A DNA stretch of 64,000 nt, from positions 3,286,001 through 3,350,000 of the forward strand of contig OZ244805.1 in assembly GCA_965220095.1 (NCBI GenBank), given 5' to 3'. The notes beneath the pieces are model-generated. The model was not told the DNA's origin and made no database searches. It saw nothing but the letters and a program-made list of their open reading frames with translations. Each line of letters begins with the position of its first letter. The stretch's first letter is position 1. The position numbers were made by a program, and so were the translations under genes. The stretch is from Bin87 sp965220095 (GTDB taxonomy: Bacteria > Chloroflexota > Dehalococcoidia > Lucifugimonadales > UBA3495). This document shows positions 23,495 through 33,169 of this stretch, one piece after another.

Positions 23495-24337
23495 ATGTTT
23501 GCGGCAGACGCCATTTTGGAACTGGGCCGATTGGCCGAATCCCCGGAGGCTGATCGGGTCGGCGGGGATTTTGACCTGGGGTTGGGCGCGTTGCTCATTG
23601 CAGCCGCCGAATACCCGGATATTGATATTGAAAGCAGCGCGGCCAACCTGGACCGTATGGCCGAAGCCGCCGGCGGGCGTCTCGCCGCCGACTCGACGAG
23701 CTTGCAGCAACTCAACACCATTACCGATCTGCTGTTCGGCGTCATCGGATTTTCGGGCAACACCGAGGATTACTATGATCCCCGCAATTCGTACCTCAAT
23801 GACGTGTTGGAGCGGAGATTGGGCATTCCCATAACGCTGTCGGTCATCTGCATCGAGGTTGGCCGCCGGATTGATGTGCCGGTGCAGGGGATTGGCATGC
23901 CGGGCCACTTTCTAATCAACCACCGTGATGAGCCTAATTTGTTTGTGGACACGTTCAACGGGGGCTTGTTGCTCAATCAGGATGAATGCGGGGCGCTGTT
24001 GCGGCAATCCGCCGGCGACGAGGTAACCCTGGAAGCGCATCATCTGAATCCAATTACCCCCCGTGAAATGCTGGCGCGCTTGCTGCGCAACCTAAAGGCA
24101 ATTTATTGGGACCGCGAAGATTTCGACCGTTGCATTTCGACGATCGGCGGGTTGATGGCAGTGTTGCCCGACCGCCCGGAGGAACGGCGCGACCGTGGCG
24201 TGGTGCACCTGAAAGCCGGGAATCACCGCCAATCCGCCGAAGATTTTGAAGCGTACCTGGAAGCAGCGCCGGGAGCTGAAGATGCCGTCACAGTGCGCAA
24301 CGCGCTCGACAGGCTGCGAACCGGCCGCAGTGAATAG
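23495..24337 (+). CDS. SirB1/transglutaminase-like protein with C-terminal TPR region
   Basis: 280 aa. The central segment matches SirB1/DUF1337 transglutaminase-like proteins: DYYDPRNSYLNDVLERRLGIPITLSVI, then VPVQGIGMPGHFLI and LFVDTFNGG. The usual catalytic Cys is replaced at the IPITLS position, as in most of this family, so it is probably not an enzyme. The last 90 residues (LLRNLKAIYWDREDFDRC, HLKAGNHRQSAEDFEAYLEAAP) look like TPR helices. The ATG at 23495 is used; a TTG lies 3 bases earlier. Biological role unknown. Confidence 0.82.
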   Translation: MFAADAILELGRLAESPEADRVGGDFDLGLGALLIAAAEYPDIDIESSAANLDRMAEAAGGRLAADSTSLQQLNTITDLLFGVIGFSGNTEDYYDPRNSYLNDVLERRLGIPITLSVICIEVGRRIDVPVQGIGMPGHFLINHRDEPNLFVDTFNGGLLLNQDECGALLRQSAGDEVTLEAHHLNPITPREMLARLLRNLKAIYWDREDFDRCISTIGGLMAVLPDRPEERRDRGVVHLKAGNHRQSAEDFEAYLEAAPGAEDAVTVRNALDRLRTGRSE

Positions 24338-24361
24338 CGTATACGACCATCCAGCGCAATT

Positions 24362-24976
24362 ATGCTTCGCTACATTGTCATCGGCATCGGCATCTTTGCC
24401 ATCATACCCATCGCCTGGCTGGCCTGGTGGCTGGGCGCCCCGCTCATCACGTCAAACGAGGTGAACGAAGAGTTCCCCCGGGCGACTCGGGCGGCGGTGC
24501 CGGTCAGCATGAGCATGGCCGAGGTGGAGGCCTTGATGGTTACAGCGTCCCAAATCGAAACCGAGGTCGCAGAGCAGATGCCGGCAATGCCGTCCGGTTC
24601 AGGCCAGGCGGCCGAGCCAACAGTATTTTTGACCGGGCAATTCAGGGACGCCGACTCATTCCATAAAGGCTCCGGCACGGCAACGGTATACCATTTGGGC
24701 AACGGCAGCGAATCCATACTGCGGCTGGAGGAATTCAGGGTTACCAATGGCCCAGACCTGCGCGTCCTGCTAGCCAACGTTCCTGATCCGGCCGATCGTG
24801 ATGAACTGTCTGCCGGAGGCTATATCGAACTGGAAAAGCTAAAAGGCAACGTCGGTTCGCAAAACTACGAAATCCCGGAGAGCGTCGAATTGAGCGCTGT
24901 GCAAAGCGTGGTCATATACTGCCGGCCGTTCCACGTCGTGTTTAGTGTGGCCACGCTGTCGGCTCCGGACTCCTAG
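24362..24976 (+). CDS. DM13-domain protein with N-terminal membrane anchor
   Basis: 204 aa. Residues 5-28 form one uncleaved hydrophobic helix with WLAWWLG, so the rest should lie outside the membrane. A linker follows, then a DM13 domain from about residue 85: FLTGQFRDADSFHKGSGTA, FRVTNGPDLRVLLANV, KLKGNVGSQNYEIP and VVIYCRPFHVVFSVATL. The single Cys in IYC is characteristic. DM13 domains are thought to take part in redox or electron-transfer chemistry at the cell surface. It starts 24 bases after the SirB1-like gene. Confidence 0.85.
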   Translation: MLRYIVIGIGIFAIIPIAWLAWWLGAPLITSNEVNEEFPRATRAAVPVSMSMAEVEALMVTASQIETEVAEQMPAMPSGSGQAAEPTVFLTGQFRDADSFHKGSGTATVYHLGNGSESILRLEEFRVTNGPDLRVLLANVPDPADRDELSAGGYIELEKLKGNVGSQNYEIPESVELSAVQSVVIYCRPFHVVFSVATLSAPDS

Positions 24977-25038
24977 TCGGCTCAACACTGGAGCCATCCT
25001 CGGCTACGGATGCGTTCCCAGTAGTGCGCGGAGCCTCA

Positions 25039-25047
25039 TGCTATGAT
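25039..25047 (+). promoter_or_regulatory. Extended -10 promoter element of the SMP-30 gene
   Basis: TGC directly followed by TATGAT, 50 bases before the ATG at 25097. No good -35 is visible, as expected of an extended -10 promoter. Confidence 0.4.
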
Positions 25048-25096
25048 GCGGACAAATCCATGGGCGTTGTCGTAAGCCGGCAGGGAGGTAAACCTG

Positions 25097-26014
25097 ATGC
25101 CAATTGAGCAAGTGTCTGCGGGTCTGGAACGCATTATCGATTCGGATCAAGAGGTGGAATGGCTGGCCAGCGGCTTCGGCGGAGACGGCACCGCGATGGG
25201 GCTGCCGTGGTGGCCGGCGGAAGGCCCGGTCTGGTTCCAGGAAGGTGGCTACCTGTTGTTCAGCGACATCGGGCAGAATCGGCGGATGCGCTACAACGAC
25301 GCCGACGGTCTGTCGCTGTTCCAAACCGGCACCAACGAGGCCAACGGACTGACTCGCGACCCGCAAGGCCGGCTGTTGGCGTGTGAGCACGATGCCCGTC
25401 GGGTCACACGACAGGAAGCCGACGGCAGCATTACCGTTGTGGCGGACAACTACCAGGGCAAACGCCTGAACCGTCCCAACGATCTGGTTGTGAAATCCGA
25501 CGGCGCCATCTACTTTACCGATCCATACCGGGACACCTACCCCGATATGCAGTTGGGATATGCCGGCGTTTATCGAGTGTCGCCCGACCTCGCTGACATT
25601 ACGCTGCTGGTGGACGACTACGTTGGTCCCAATGGCCTGTGCTTTTCACCCGGCGAAAGCAACCTGTACATCAACGATTCGCGCGTCGGACTCATCAAGT
25701 CGTGGGACGTTCGCCCGGATGGCGGCATCGAGAATCCCCGGTTGCTTTGCGTGCTGGCCGATGAGAGGCCAGGAGTTCCAGACGGGATGAAATGCGACCT
25801 GGAAGGCAACATATACAGCACCGGCCCGGGCGGCGTCTGGATTATCGCACCGGATGGGCGCCACCTGGGTACGATCGCGTTGGGCAGCGGCAAGCGGGCC
25901 ACCAACGTCGGCTTCGGCGGGGGCGACTGGCGCACGCTGTATATCACGACATTCGAGGAACTGGGTCGGGTGCGCGTGAGCATTCCGGGGGTGGCGGTGC
26001 CTCGAATCATTTGA
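25097..26014 (+). CDS. SMP-30/gluconolactonase family protein
   Basis: 305 aa six-bladed beta-propeller. AEGPVWFQEGGYLLFSDI is the classical SMP-30 start with the metal-binding Glu. Asn and Asp ligands are seen in EANGLTRDPQGRLLACEHDARRV, NRPNDLVVKSDGAIYFTDP, GPNGLCFSPGESNLYINDS and VPDGMKCDLEGNIY. The family hydrolyses sugar lactones or related esters with Ca or Zn. GGGAGGT about 7 bases before the ATG fixes the start. No signal peptide. It converges on a GMC oxidoreductase gene; oxidation to a lactone followed by hydrolysis is a natural pairing, though inferred. Confidence 0.93.
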   Translation: MPIEQVSAGLERIIDSDQEVEWLASGFGGDGTAMGLPWWPAEGPVWFQEGGYLLFSDIGQNRRMRYNDADGLSLFQTGTNEANGLTRDPQGRLLACEHDARRVTRQEADGSITVVADNYQGKRLNRPNDLVVKSDGAIYFTDPYRDTYPDMQLGYAGVYRVSPDLADITLLVDDYVGPNGLCFSPGESNLYINDSRVGLIKSWDVRPDGGIENPRLLCVLADERPGVPDGMKCDLEGNIYSTGPGGVWIIAPDGRHLGTIALGSGKRATNVGFGGGDWRTLYITTFEELGRVRVSIPGVAVPRII

Positions 26015-26043
26015 TGCAACCGTTGACGGTAAATTAAAAGGAA

Positions 26044-26077
26044 ACCCGCCGCCGGCTATGCAGGGCCGTCGGCGGGT
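26044..26077. terminator. Bidirectional terminator between convergent SMP-30 and GMC genes
   Basis: ACCCGCCGCCGGC (26044-26056) and GCCGTCGGCGGGT (26065-26077) form a 13-bp stem with one mismatch. On the minus strand it is followed by TTTCCTTTTAATTT; on the plus strand by CTAAATTT. Confidence 0.8.
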
Positions 26078-26100
26078 CTAAATTTACCCGGTCGACTTGG

Positions 26101-27645
26101 CTATCTGCCGCTACGGATGTAATCGGCGATTTTTTCACCAATCATGATGGTGGTGGCGTTGGTGTTGGCGCGGATGCAATCCGGCATTACCGACGCGTCG
26201 GCGACCCGGATATTTTCCAGGCCATGGATTTTGCCTTGCTGGTTAACCACAGCCATCTCGTCGCTGGCTGGTCCCATTTTGCACGTTCCGGAGACGTGAT
26301 GAGACGTCCCGGAATTTCGCATCAACCAGTCGTTCAGAGCCGCATCTGAAACCAGTTCGGAGTCCACTGGGTTGACTCGCTCCAGCAGGAGGCCCCGGCA
26401 GTTCTGGTGTTCGCCGATTTCGATACATGTTCGAATGGCCTTGCGCATACGCTCCAGGTCAAATGGCTCCTCGTAGTAGTTGTAGTCTAGGTAAGGGTAT
26501 TCCAGAGGGTCGTTGGACTTCAGCCGCAGTTCACCCTTGCCCAGCGCGAGTTGCAGGCTGGCGCTGATGCCGATGTAGTTTTCGTCGTCATCAATCACTA
26601 CCTGCGCCGGCCGGTGCTCGGACGTCATCAGCAGCGGGGAAATCTGCATATCATTACGCAGGTACGAGTCCTCCACCGTATAGCGCAGTCCCACCTGGAT
26701 GGCGGCGGCCTGCACGTCGGGGCGATCTCCGGCGGCGCGGAACAGCACGCACGCGGAGGGATGGTCGCGCAGGTTCTGTCCCACGCCGGGCAGATCGTGA
26801 ACCACTGGGATTCCCACCTCGCGCAGGTGGTCTGCCGGGCCGACGCCGGATAGCAACAACAGTTGCGGTGATGCGATCGCCCCGCTGCTGACGATGATTT
26901 CGTTGCCTTCAACGGTGAAGCGTTCGCCGCTGCTTTCCACCTCCACTCCAATGGCGCGGTTGCCGTCGAACACGACCCGGCAAGCCTGCACGTTGGCCCG
27001 GATGGTCAGGTTGAGCCGATGGCGAGCCAGGTTGAGGTAAGCCAACGCCGTGCTGATGCGCACCCCGTCCAGCGTGTTGCGTGCCCGCGGCGATACCCCG
27101 GTTGATTCAGGGTGGTTTTGATCCGGGTCATCATTGAACCCCAGCGCGACGCAAGCCGCTTTGAATGCTGAGGAATGCGGCAGCCACTCGTCGGGCCGGT
27201 AACGGCGCACCGGAATCGGGCCATCGGTGCCGTGCCAGTCGTCCTGGAAATCGTGATCGTTTTCCATGCGGCGGAAGAAAGGCAAGACGCTGGTATAGCC
27301 CCATTCGTCGTTGCCCCACTCGGCCCAGCGGTCGTAGTCTTCCGGGATTCCCCGGTACAGCACCTGACCGTTAATTGCCGAGGAACCTCCGGTGGCTTTC
27401 CCGCGCGGGATAACCAGGTCGGTTTGCTGGGCGGTTACCCTGGCGCTGTACGCCCAACTGTGCGGGCCGTAAGCCGAGAAAAACACGTTATTGCCCAGCT
27501 TCAGGTCGTCGGGCAAATGGTCGAAATCGGGATAGTCGGGGCCGGCTTCAAGCAGCAACACTGTCTTGTCCGAATCCTCGGAGAGGCGCGTCGCAATGGT
27601 GCCGCCTGCCGACCCGGCGCCCACCACGATAAAGTCGTATCGCAT
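26101..27645 (-). CDS. GMC family FAD-dependent oxidoreductase (choline-dehydrogenase-like)
   Basis: 514 aa from the ATG at 27645, set by GGAGG 5 bases upstream. FAD motif DFIVVGAGSAGGTIATRL at the N terminus, GGSSAINGQVLYRG (GMC signature 1 region), SSGAIASPQLLLLSGVGP (signature 2) and DLPGVGQNLRDHP. The active-site His is in TSHHVSGTCKMG; the second catalytic position is Asn (NTNATTIM) as in many members. It oxidises alcohols to aldehydes or ketones; substrate unknown. An imperfect 14-15-bp duplication (TTGAGTAC core) lies just upstream at 27660-27690. Confidence 0.93.
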   Translation of the reverse strand: MRYDFIVVGAGSAGGTIATRLSEDSDKTVLLLEAGPDYPDFDHLPDDLKLGNNVFFSAYGPHSWAYSARVTAQQTDLVIPRGKATGGSSAINGQVLYRGIPEDYDRWAEWGNDEWGYTSVLPFFRRMENDHDFQDDWHGTDGPIPVRRYRPDEWLPHSSAFKAACVALGFNDDPDQNHPESTGVSPRARNTLDGVRISTALAYLNLARHRLNLTIRANVQACRVVFDGNRAIGVEVESSGERFTVEGNEIIVSSGAIASPQLLLLSGVGPADHLREVGIPVVHDLPGVGQNLRDHPSACVLFRAAGDRPDVQAAAIQVGLRYTVEDSYLRNDMQISPLLMTSEHRPAQVVIDDDENYIGISASLQLALGKGELRLKSNDPLEYPYLDYNYYEEPFDLERMRKAIRTCIEIGEHQNCRGLLLERVNPVDSELVSDAALNDWLMRNSGTSHHVSGTCKMGPASDEMAVVNQQGKIHGLENIRVADASVMPDCIRANTNATTIMIGEKIADYIRSGR

Positions 27646-27822
27646 CAGAACCTCCGTAGATTTGAGTACCTCAGATTGAGTACTTCGAGTGGCGGATGTA
27701 ATACTATCCGACCCGTTTGCGCCGGGCAAGGAATTGGTGTTTGTCCAAGCTCCGAATCCCCGTTCCTGGTGACATTTTATCATTGTGGGCAATTTCGACC
27801 CTATGATAGAATCGGCGCCGTG

Positions 27823-29037
27823 ATGACGTCGACTGGTGATTTGGGTTGTTGGGTTGCGCTGAGTCAGGTGCCGCGCCTGGGTGCGGGGCGATTTCGTCTG
27901 CTGGAAACGTACTTCGGGGGCGACCTGGCCAAAGCGTGGACCGCATCAACCCGTGAACTGCGAGCCGCCGGCATCGGTGGAGCTGTTGCCCAGAATGTGG
28001 TTGCGACTCGCGACGCTATAGAACCCGACGAGGAACTCGAACGGCTGGCGAAATGTGGGGTCGTCGCGTTGACGTGGCGTGATGCCGCGTACCCCATGCG
28101 CCTCGCGGAAACTGCAGACGCTCCGCCCGTGCTTTACGTCAAGGGCACGTTGTTGCCGGAGGATGACACTTCGATTGCGGTGGTGGGCACCAGGCGACCG
28201 ACCGAGTACGGCCGCCGCATCACTGCCGATCTTTGCGCCGCGCTGGCTGCCAGAAGCGTAACAGTGGTGAGCGGCCTCGCCCTGGGCATCGACGCCCGAG
28301 CGCACACTTCCGCATTGGACGCCGGCGGTCGCACCGTAGCGGTGTTGGGCAACGGTCTGGATATCGTGTATCCCAGCGAAAACAGTCGGCTCGCTCAGCG
28401 TATCATCGCCGAGGGTGGCGCCCTGGTCAGCGAGTTTGCTCTCGGCGTTCGGCCAGAAGCATCCCACTTCCCACGTCGCAACCGCATCATCAGCGGGATG
28501 ACACTGGGAACACTGGTTACCGAAGCCGGCGAAACCAGCGGTACTCGTTGGACCGTATATCACGCTCTGGAACAGAATCGGGAAATATTTTGCGTGCCGG
28601 GCAGTGTTTACGCGGCCTCCAGCAAGCTCACCAATCGGTTGATCCGGGAAGGCGCCAAGCTGGTAACCGAAGTTAGTGATATATTGGTGGAGATAGGGTT
28701 GGATGACGATCCCAAGCAAATGCAGCTTGAAATTGATAGCGATCGCCAGATTGCCGCCGCCAACCCGGACCATTCATTGGATACAGAGTCGGAGCACGGA
28801 GCGAAAGGCCAAGCACGCAGCACTAACCAGATGTGGTGCGATTCAACGACGGCCGAGTCCGCGGACCCCGACGAAGAAGAATTGTTAAATCATCTGACCA
28901 CCGAACCGACCCACATCGACGACCTGGCCCGCCTGAGCGGGAAGCCAATTAACCAGGTCAGCGGCCTGCTCACTATGCTAGAGTTGAAGGGCTTGGTGGA
29001 ACAAGTCGGCAGTATGCACTACCTGTTATCGCACTAA
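27823..29037 (+). CDS. dprA: DNA-processing protein DprA
   Basis: 404 aa. DprA loads RecA on incoming single-stranded DNA during natural transformation. Seen: an N-terminal helical domain, then the Rossmann-like core DTSIAVVGTRRPTEYGRR, VVSGLALGIDARAH, TVAVLGNGLDIVYPSEN, SEFALGVRPEASHFPRRNRIISG and EAGETSGTRWTVYHALEQNREIFCVPGS. The C-terminal winged helix reads LLNHLTTEPTHIDDLARLSG. An acidic linker of about 75 residues separates the last two. First gene of a dprA-topA-xerC block. A TATGATAGAAT stretch 10-20 bases upstream of the ATG is a plausible -10. Confidence 0.96.
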   Translation: MTSTGDLGCWVALSQVPRLGAGRFRLLETYFGGDLAKAWTASTRELRAAGIGGAVAQNVVATRDAIEPDEELERLAKCGVVALTWRDAAYPMRLAETADAPPVLYVKGTLLPEDDTSIAVVGTRRPTEYGRRITADLCAALAARSVTVVSGLALGIDARAHTSALDAGGRTVAVLGNGLDIVYPSENSRLAQRIIAEGGALVSEFALGVRPEASHFPRRNRIISGMTLGTLVTEAGETSGTRWTVYHALEQNREIFCVPGSVYAASSKLTNRLIREGAKLVTEVSDILVEIGLDDDPKQMQLEIDSDRQIAAANPDHSLDTESEHGAKGQARSTNQMWCDSTTAESADPDEEELLNHLTTEPTHIDDLARLSGKPINQVSGLLTMLELKGLVEQVGSMHYLLSH

Positions 29038-29068
29038 GACCGCACCTATCCGGAGACAATCCAAACTG

Positions 29069-31534
29069 ATGCCGCCCAAGACCGGGACCAAAAAACCCGC
29101 CGCCACGCCTCGCGCAACCAAGAGCCGTACCGTCAAAGCCAAGTCCTCCGCCTCCAAAGGCAAGGCCGGGCAGACTACTGCTGCCCGCCGCCGTAGCGCG
29201 GTAGCATCGGCAGACGGCAAACGCCTGGTGATCGTTGAATCGCCGGCCAAAGCGCGCACGGTGGGCCAGATCCTGGGCAAAGACTACGTGGTAACGGCGT
29301 CGATGGGCCACGTCCGAGACCTACCGAAATCGACACTGGGCGTGGATACGGAAAACGACTTCACCCCCAAGTACGTCACGCTCAGGGATAAACAAACGCT
29401 GGTTACCGATCTGAAAAAGTCGGCCCTCAAAGCCACCGAAATCTTCCTGGCGACTGACCCAGACCGCGAGGGGGAGGCCATTTCGTGGCATCTCCAGAAC
29501 GCCGCCGGTTGGGGCGAAGGCGACCGCGTTCCGAAGCGGGTGGTCTTTCACGAAATCACCCAACAGGCCGTGGAAGAAGCCTTCGAGCAACCTCGCGAGA
29601 TCGATATGCAGTTGGTCAACGCACAACAGGCGCGTCGGATCCTGGACCGCCTGGTGGGTTACGAAATCAGTCCATTGTTGTGGCGTCGTGTGCAACGCGG
29701 GCTTTCTGCCGGCCGGGTTCAGTCGGTTTCCTTGCGGATGATCGTTGACCGGGAGCGGGAGATAACCGCTTTTGTACCCGAGGAATGGTGGACTCTGGAA
29801 GCAGACCTGCACAAAACCCTTGACCTGGCAGATGCTCCGGAATCGTTTACGGCCACGTTGCACTCAAGGACGGGCGCGCGCCGCCGTATATCCATCGCCA
29901 ACGAGGACGCCGCCCGGGCATTGGAGGCAGAACTCTCCGGCGCTGTATACTCCGTGGAAAGCGTTGAGCAAAAACCGCGCCGGCAGCTTCCTTCGGCCCC
30001 ATTCATCACCAGCACCATGCAGCAGGACGCCGGCCGCAAGCTGCGATTCACCGCCCAGCGCACGATGGCCGTGGCGCAACAGTTGTACGAAGGCTTGAAC
30101 ATTGGGGCAGAGGGTTCGGTTGGGCTCATCACCTACATGAGAACCGACAGCGTTAACGTCGCCGAATCCGCCGTGCGGGAAGCGCGCGAATTCATCGGAG
30201 AACGGTACGGGAAAGAATTCGTTCCCGACAAGCCACGGGCGTACCGCACGCGCAGCAAGAATGCTCAGGAAGCCCACGAAGCAATTCGTCCCACGTCCAT
30301 ACGACGCGATCCGCGCAGTATGGCAACCTATCTGAACCCGGAACAGCTGCGGCTTTACACCCTGATTTGGGAACGGATGGTCGCCAGCCAAATGACGGAT
30401 GCCGTTCTGGAAGCCACCACCGTACAAATTGACGCGCGTTGTCAGGCGCCTTCGGACTCGCAGTTCCGTTTCCGGGCCACCGGTTCGGTGCTGCGCTTTG
30501 CGGGATTCCGAGCGGTCTACATGGAGGGACGGGACGATACTGGCGACAATGAGGAAAACGCGCTGCCTCAACTAACAGCCGGCGACGCGTTGACCAACGA
30601 AAAGTTGGCTGCCAATCAACACTTCACGCAACCACCACCGCGTTTCACGGAAGCCACGTTGGTGAGGGCAATGGAAGAGAAGGGGATCGGTCGGCCCAGC
30701 ACCTATGCGCCAACTATCGCCACGCTCATCGACCGTGGGTATGTGGAGCGCGAACAGACCCGGTTGTGGCCAACACGAACGGGTATCACCGTTACCGACC
30801 TGCTGACCGAGCATTTTACCGACGTGATGGATCTGGACTTCACCGCCCGCATGGAAGAAGACTTGGACGACGTGGCACAAGGCGAGCGGGAATGGGTTCC
30901 GGTGCTGCGCGACTTTTACCACCCATTTCACCAGGCGGTGAACAAGGCCAACGAAACCTTCGCCAGCGCCGAGGCGACGGATGAGGTCTGCGAGAAATGC
31001 GGCGAGCCAATGTCCATCAAAACTGGCCGCTTTGGGCGGTTTTTGGCCTGTACCGGATATCCGAAATGCCGGAATACCAAGGACATGGGCGACAATCCGG
31101 ACCGGCCGTTCGAGGAAGAAACCGACGAAGTTTGCGAAAAATGCGAGCGACCGATGGTGATCAAAGTCGGTCGCTACGGTAGGTTCCTGGCTTGCACTGG
31201 CTACAACGCGGATGAGAATCCCTGTGAAAACCGCCGCAATCTGGTAAAAAAGAGCGGCGTGCCATGTCCAAAATGCGGAGGAGACCTGGTGGAACGCCGG
31301 TCTCGCAAATCGCGTCGGCCATTCTGGGGCTGCGCCAATTACCCTGATTGCGATTTCCTGGTCAACACGCAACCGCTAACCAGCAAGTGCCCGGTTTGTG
31401 AAGGGATGTTGGTAGCGGCCGCCAAGGGCCAGGCCGCCTGCGTAGACGCCGCTTGCAAGTGGAAAGGCGATCCACCGGCCGACGGAACCGACACGCCAAC
31501 CGAAGCGGCGGAGTTAGTATCCGTTGGTGACTAG
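29069..31534 (+). CDS. topA: DNA topoisomerase I (type IA)
   Basis: 821 aa. Relaxes negative supercoils. Toprim motif VIVESPAKA (residues 54-62), TDPDREGEAISWHL, the SAGRVQSV helix, and catalytic Tyr about 356 in GLITYMRTDS. Three four-Cys zinc modules follow from residue 630 (CEKCGEPM, CEKCERPM, CPKCGGDL), then a fourth, CPVCEG...C. An extra N-terminal tail of about 50 residues, rich in Lys, Ala, Ser and Thr, precedes the toprim domain, which in most TopA begins near residue 5. It begins 31 bases after dprA and overlaps the next gene. Confidence 0.97.
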   Translation: MPPKTGTKKPAATPRATKSRTVKAKSSASKGKAGQTTAARRRSAVASADGKRLVIVESPAKARTVGQILGKDYVVTASMGHVRDLPKSTLGVDTENDFTPKYVTLRDKQTLVTDLKKSALKATEIFLATDPDREGEAISWHLQNAAGWGEGDRVPKRVVFHEITQQAVEEAFEQPREIDMQLVNAQQARRILDRLVGYEISPLLWRRVQRGLSAGRVQSVSLRMIVDREREITAFVPEEWWTLEADLHKTLDLADAPESFTATLHSRTGARRRISIANEDAARALEAELSGAVYSVESVEQKPRRQLPSAPFITSTMQQDAGRKLRFTAQRTMAVAQQLYEGLNIGAEGSVGLITYMRTDSVNVAESAVREAREFIGERYGKEFVPDKPRAYRTRSKNAQEAHEAIRPTSIRRDPRSMATYLNPEQLRLYTLIWERMVASQMTDAVLEATTVQIDARCQAPSDSQFRFRATGSVLRFAGFRAVYMEGRDDTGDNEENALPQLTAGDALTNEKLAANQHFTQPPPRFTEATLVRAMEEKGIGRPSTYAPTIATLIDRGYVEREQTRLWPTRTGITVTDLLTEHFTDVMDLDFTARMEEDLDDVAQGEREWVPVLRDFYHPFHQAVNKANETFASAEATDEVCEKCGEPMSIKTGRFGRFLACTGYPKCRNTKDMGDNPDRPFEEETDEVCEKCERPMVIKVGRYGRFLACTGYNADENPCENRRNLVKKSGVPCPKCGGDLVERRSRKSRRPFWGCANYPDCDFLVNTQPLTSKCPVCEGMLVAAAKGQAACVDAACKWKGDPPADGTDTPTEAAELVSVGD

Positions 31535-32579
31535 CACCGCAATTGATCCGGAATCAAACCCGGCGTGTGGCGACTGTGCCCCGGCCACAGCGGAATTGTT
31601 GGCCCGCTACGATGGTTACTTGACGGGCCAACGGCGGCTATCCTCCAATACGCGGCGCATCTACCTGGCCGACCTGGCGAGCTATCTGGCTTACTGCCGG
31701 AAGGAAGGCTTGTCGTTGCGGGACATGGACCGGCAGCTCCTGCGCGGCTACGTTGCACATCTGGCCACGGCCGGCAGAACCGACGGCAATGCACCCGCTG
31801 GTTACGCTCGGGTCAGCGTCGTCCGCAAGCTAACTGCGTTGCGCACATTCTATAAATTCCTGGTTCAGGAGGGTTGGTTCGCAACAACCCCGGTACCATC
31901 TGCCCGATCTTTCCCCATTAAGATTGAAAAACCGCTGCCATCGTTCTTGGGCAAGAACGAAGCGGTGCGGTTATTGGCGGCTCCCGACGACAGCGCCCCC
32001 CTGGGTCTGCGTGATAAGGCCATTCTGGAAGTGTTGTACGCGTGTGGTGTTCGGCTGGCCGAGATCGAAGGCATGAACGTGGATGACGTTTACCCGGAGC
32101 GGCGCGAGATTCTCGTGCGCGGCAAGGGCGACAAAGAACGTTGGGCGTTGTTCGGTGAACCTGCTGCGGCCGCACTGAGGAACTATCTGCAAGATGGCCG
32201 TCCCCACCTGACCGCAAGTAGCGCCAGAGCCCATCCGCTCTTCGTCAATCGTTACGGCAATCGGTTGTCGCGGCGCAGCATTGAAAAGATAGTGCGTGGA
32301 TACGCCGCCCGCGCCGGACTCAAAGCTGGCATCCATACGCACACGCTGCGCCATAGCTTTGCCAGCCATATGCTGGAAGGGGATGCGGACCTGCGGGTGA
32401 TTCAGGAGCTGCTCGGACACAGCAATGTATCTACCACGCAAATCTATACCCACATCACGAAGCAGGAGGCGCGGCGGGCGTACCTGAAATTTCACCCCCG
32501 GTCCGAAGGTTCCGGCGATGCTGACGTAGCGTCGGACGGCGTGGCAGTTGTTGACTCACAGGCTACGGATCCGATCTGA
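31524..32579 (+). CDS. xerC: Tyrosine recombinase XerC/XerD-like
   Basis: 351 aa. The N-terminal SAM-like domain (LSSNTRRIYLADLASYLAYCRKEGL) is followed by the catalytic domain with the full set: Arg in ACGVRLAEIEG, Lys in VRGKGDKER, HTLRHSFASHML (His-x-x-Arg), LGHSNVSTTQIYTH (His and nucleophile Tyr). It resolves chromosome dimers at dif in the family. The start overlaps the topA stop (TTG 31524 or GTG 31527). Position after topA argues for a housekeeping Xer over a phage integrase. A ~25-residue tail after the Tyr domain is unusual but short. Confidence 0.93.
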   Translation: MVTSTAIDPESNPACGDCAPATAELLARYDGYLTGQRRLSSNTRRIYLADLASYLAYCRKEGLSLRDMDRQLLRGYVAHLATAGRTDGNAPAGYARVSVVRKLTALRTFYKFLVQEGWFATTPVPSARSFPIKIEKPLPSFLGKNEAVRLLAAPDDSAPLGLRDKAILEVLYACGVRLAEIEGMNVDDVYPERREILVRGKGDKERWALFGEPAAAALRNYLQDGRPHLTASSARAHPLFVNRYGNRLSRRSIEKIVRGYAARAGLKAGIHTHTLRHSFASHMLEGDADLRVIQELLGHSNVSTTQIYTHITKQEARRAYLKFHPRSEGSGDADVASDGVAVVDSQATDPI

Positions 32580-32632
32580 TCTAGCCACCCGGTTGTCCCT
32601 TCACCAAGCACGCCGCCACTGAGAGCGTCAAT

Positions 32633-33079
32633 GTGACCAAGATTCTGGTATTGCACGGTCCCAACCTGAACCTGTTGGGCCAACGGGACCCCGGACACTA
32701 CGGCACGCTGACCCTGGCGGACATCGATCAGCGAATCGCTGAAGCCGCCGGCGCACTTGGGGTCGATGTGGAGTGTTTCCAGTCCAACCACGAGGGCGCG
32801 CTCATCGATTGTTTGCAAGCGCAACGCGGGGACATTGACGGCGTCGTGGTGAATGCTGGCGCCTTGACTCACTACGGTTTGTCTCTAAAAGATTCCTTGA
32901 CCGATGCTGGCGTGCCCGTGATTGAGGTGCATCTCAGCAACATTCACGCCCGCGAAGAATGGCGGCGGCGCTCCGTTCTGGCGGACACTGTGCGAGGCCA
33001 GATTGCCGGTCTAGGGTGGAGAGGCTATACTGCTGCTGTGGAAGCCTTGGCTGGAATAATCGCCGACGAAGCGCCGTAA
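32633..33079 (+). CDS. aroQ: 3-dehydroquinate dehydratase, type II
   Basis: 148 aa, the normal type II length (dodecamer). Shikimate pathway step: dehydroquinate to dehydroshikimate. LVLHGPNLNLLGQRDPGHYG holds the N-terminal signature and the catalytic Tyr. VECFQSNHEGALIDCLQ, VVNAGALTHYGLSLKDSL and VIEVHLSNIHAREEWRRRSV complete the site (His in EVHLSN). It starts at a GTG. A standalone aro gene between xerC and efp. Confidence 0.96.
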   Translation: MTKILVLHGPNLNLLGQRDPGHYGTLTLADIDQRIAEAAGALGVDVECFQSNHEGALIDCLQAQRGDIDGVVVNAGALTHYGLSLKDSLTDAGVPVIEVHLSNIHAREEWRRRSVLADTVRGQIAGLGWRGYTAAVEALAGIIADEAP

Positions 33080-33169
33080 CGTCCGGGCAAACTTTCACGC
33101 ACCCGCTATTTTCGTGCGCATCATGCCTGATAATCGACGTCCGGGTAATCCGCCTACGGGAGCACCGAC

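Noticed and set aside
31524..32579. Phage or integrative-element integrase
   Set aside because: It overlaps topA in a dprA-topA housekeeping block, no tRNA attachment site or phage genes are near, and the protein has Xer-like length and motifs.
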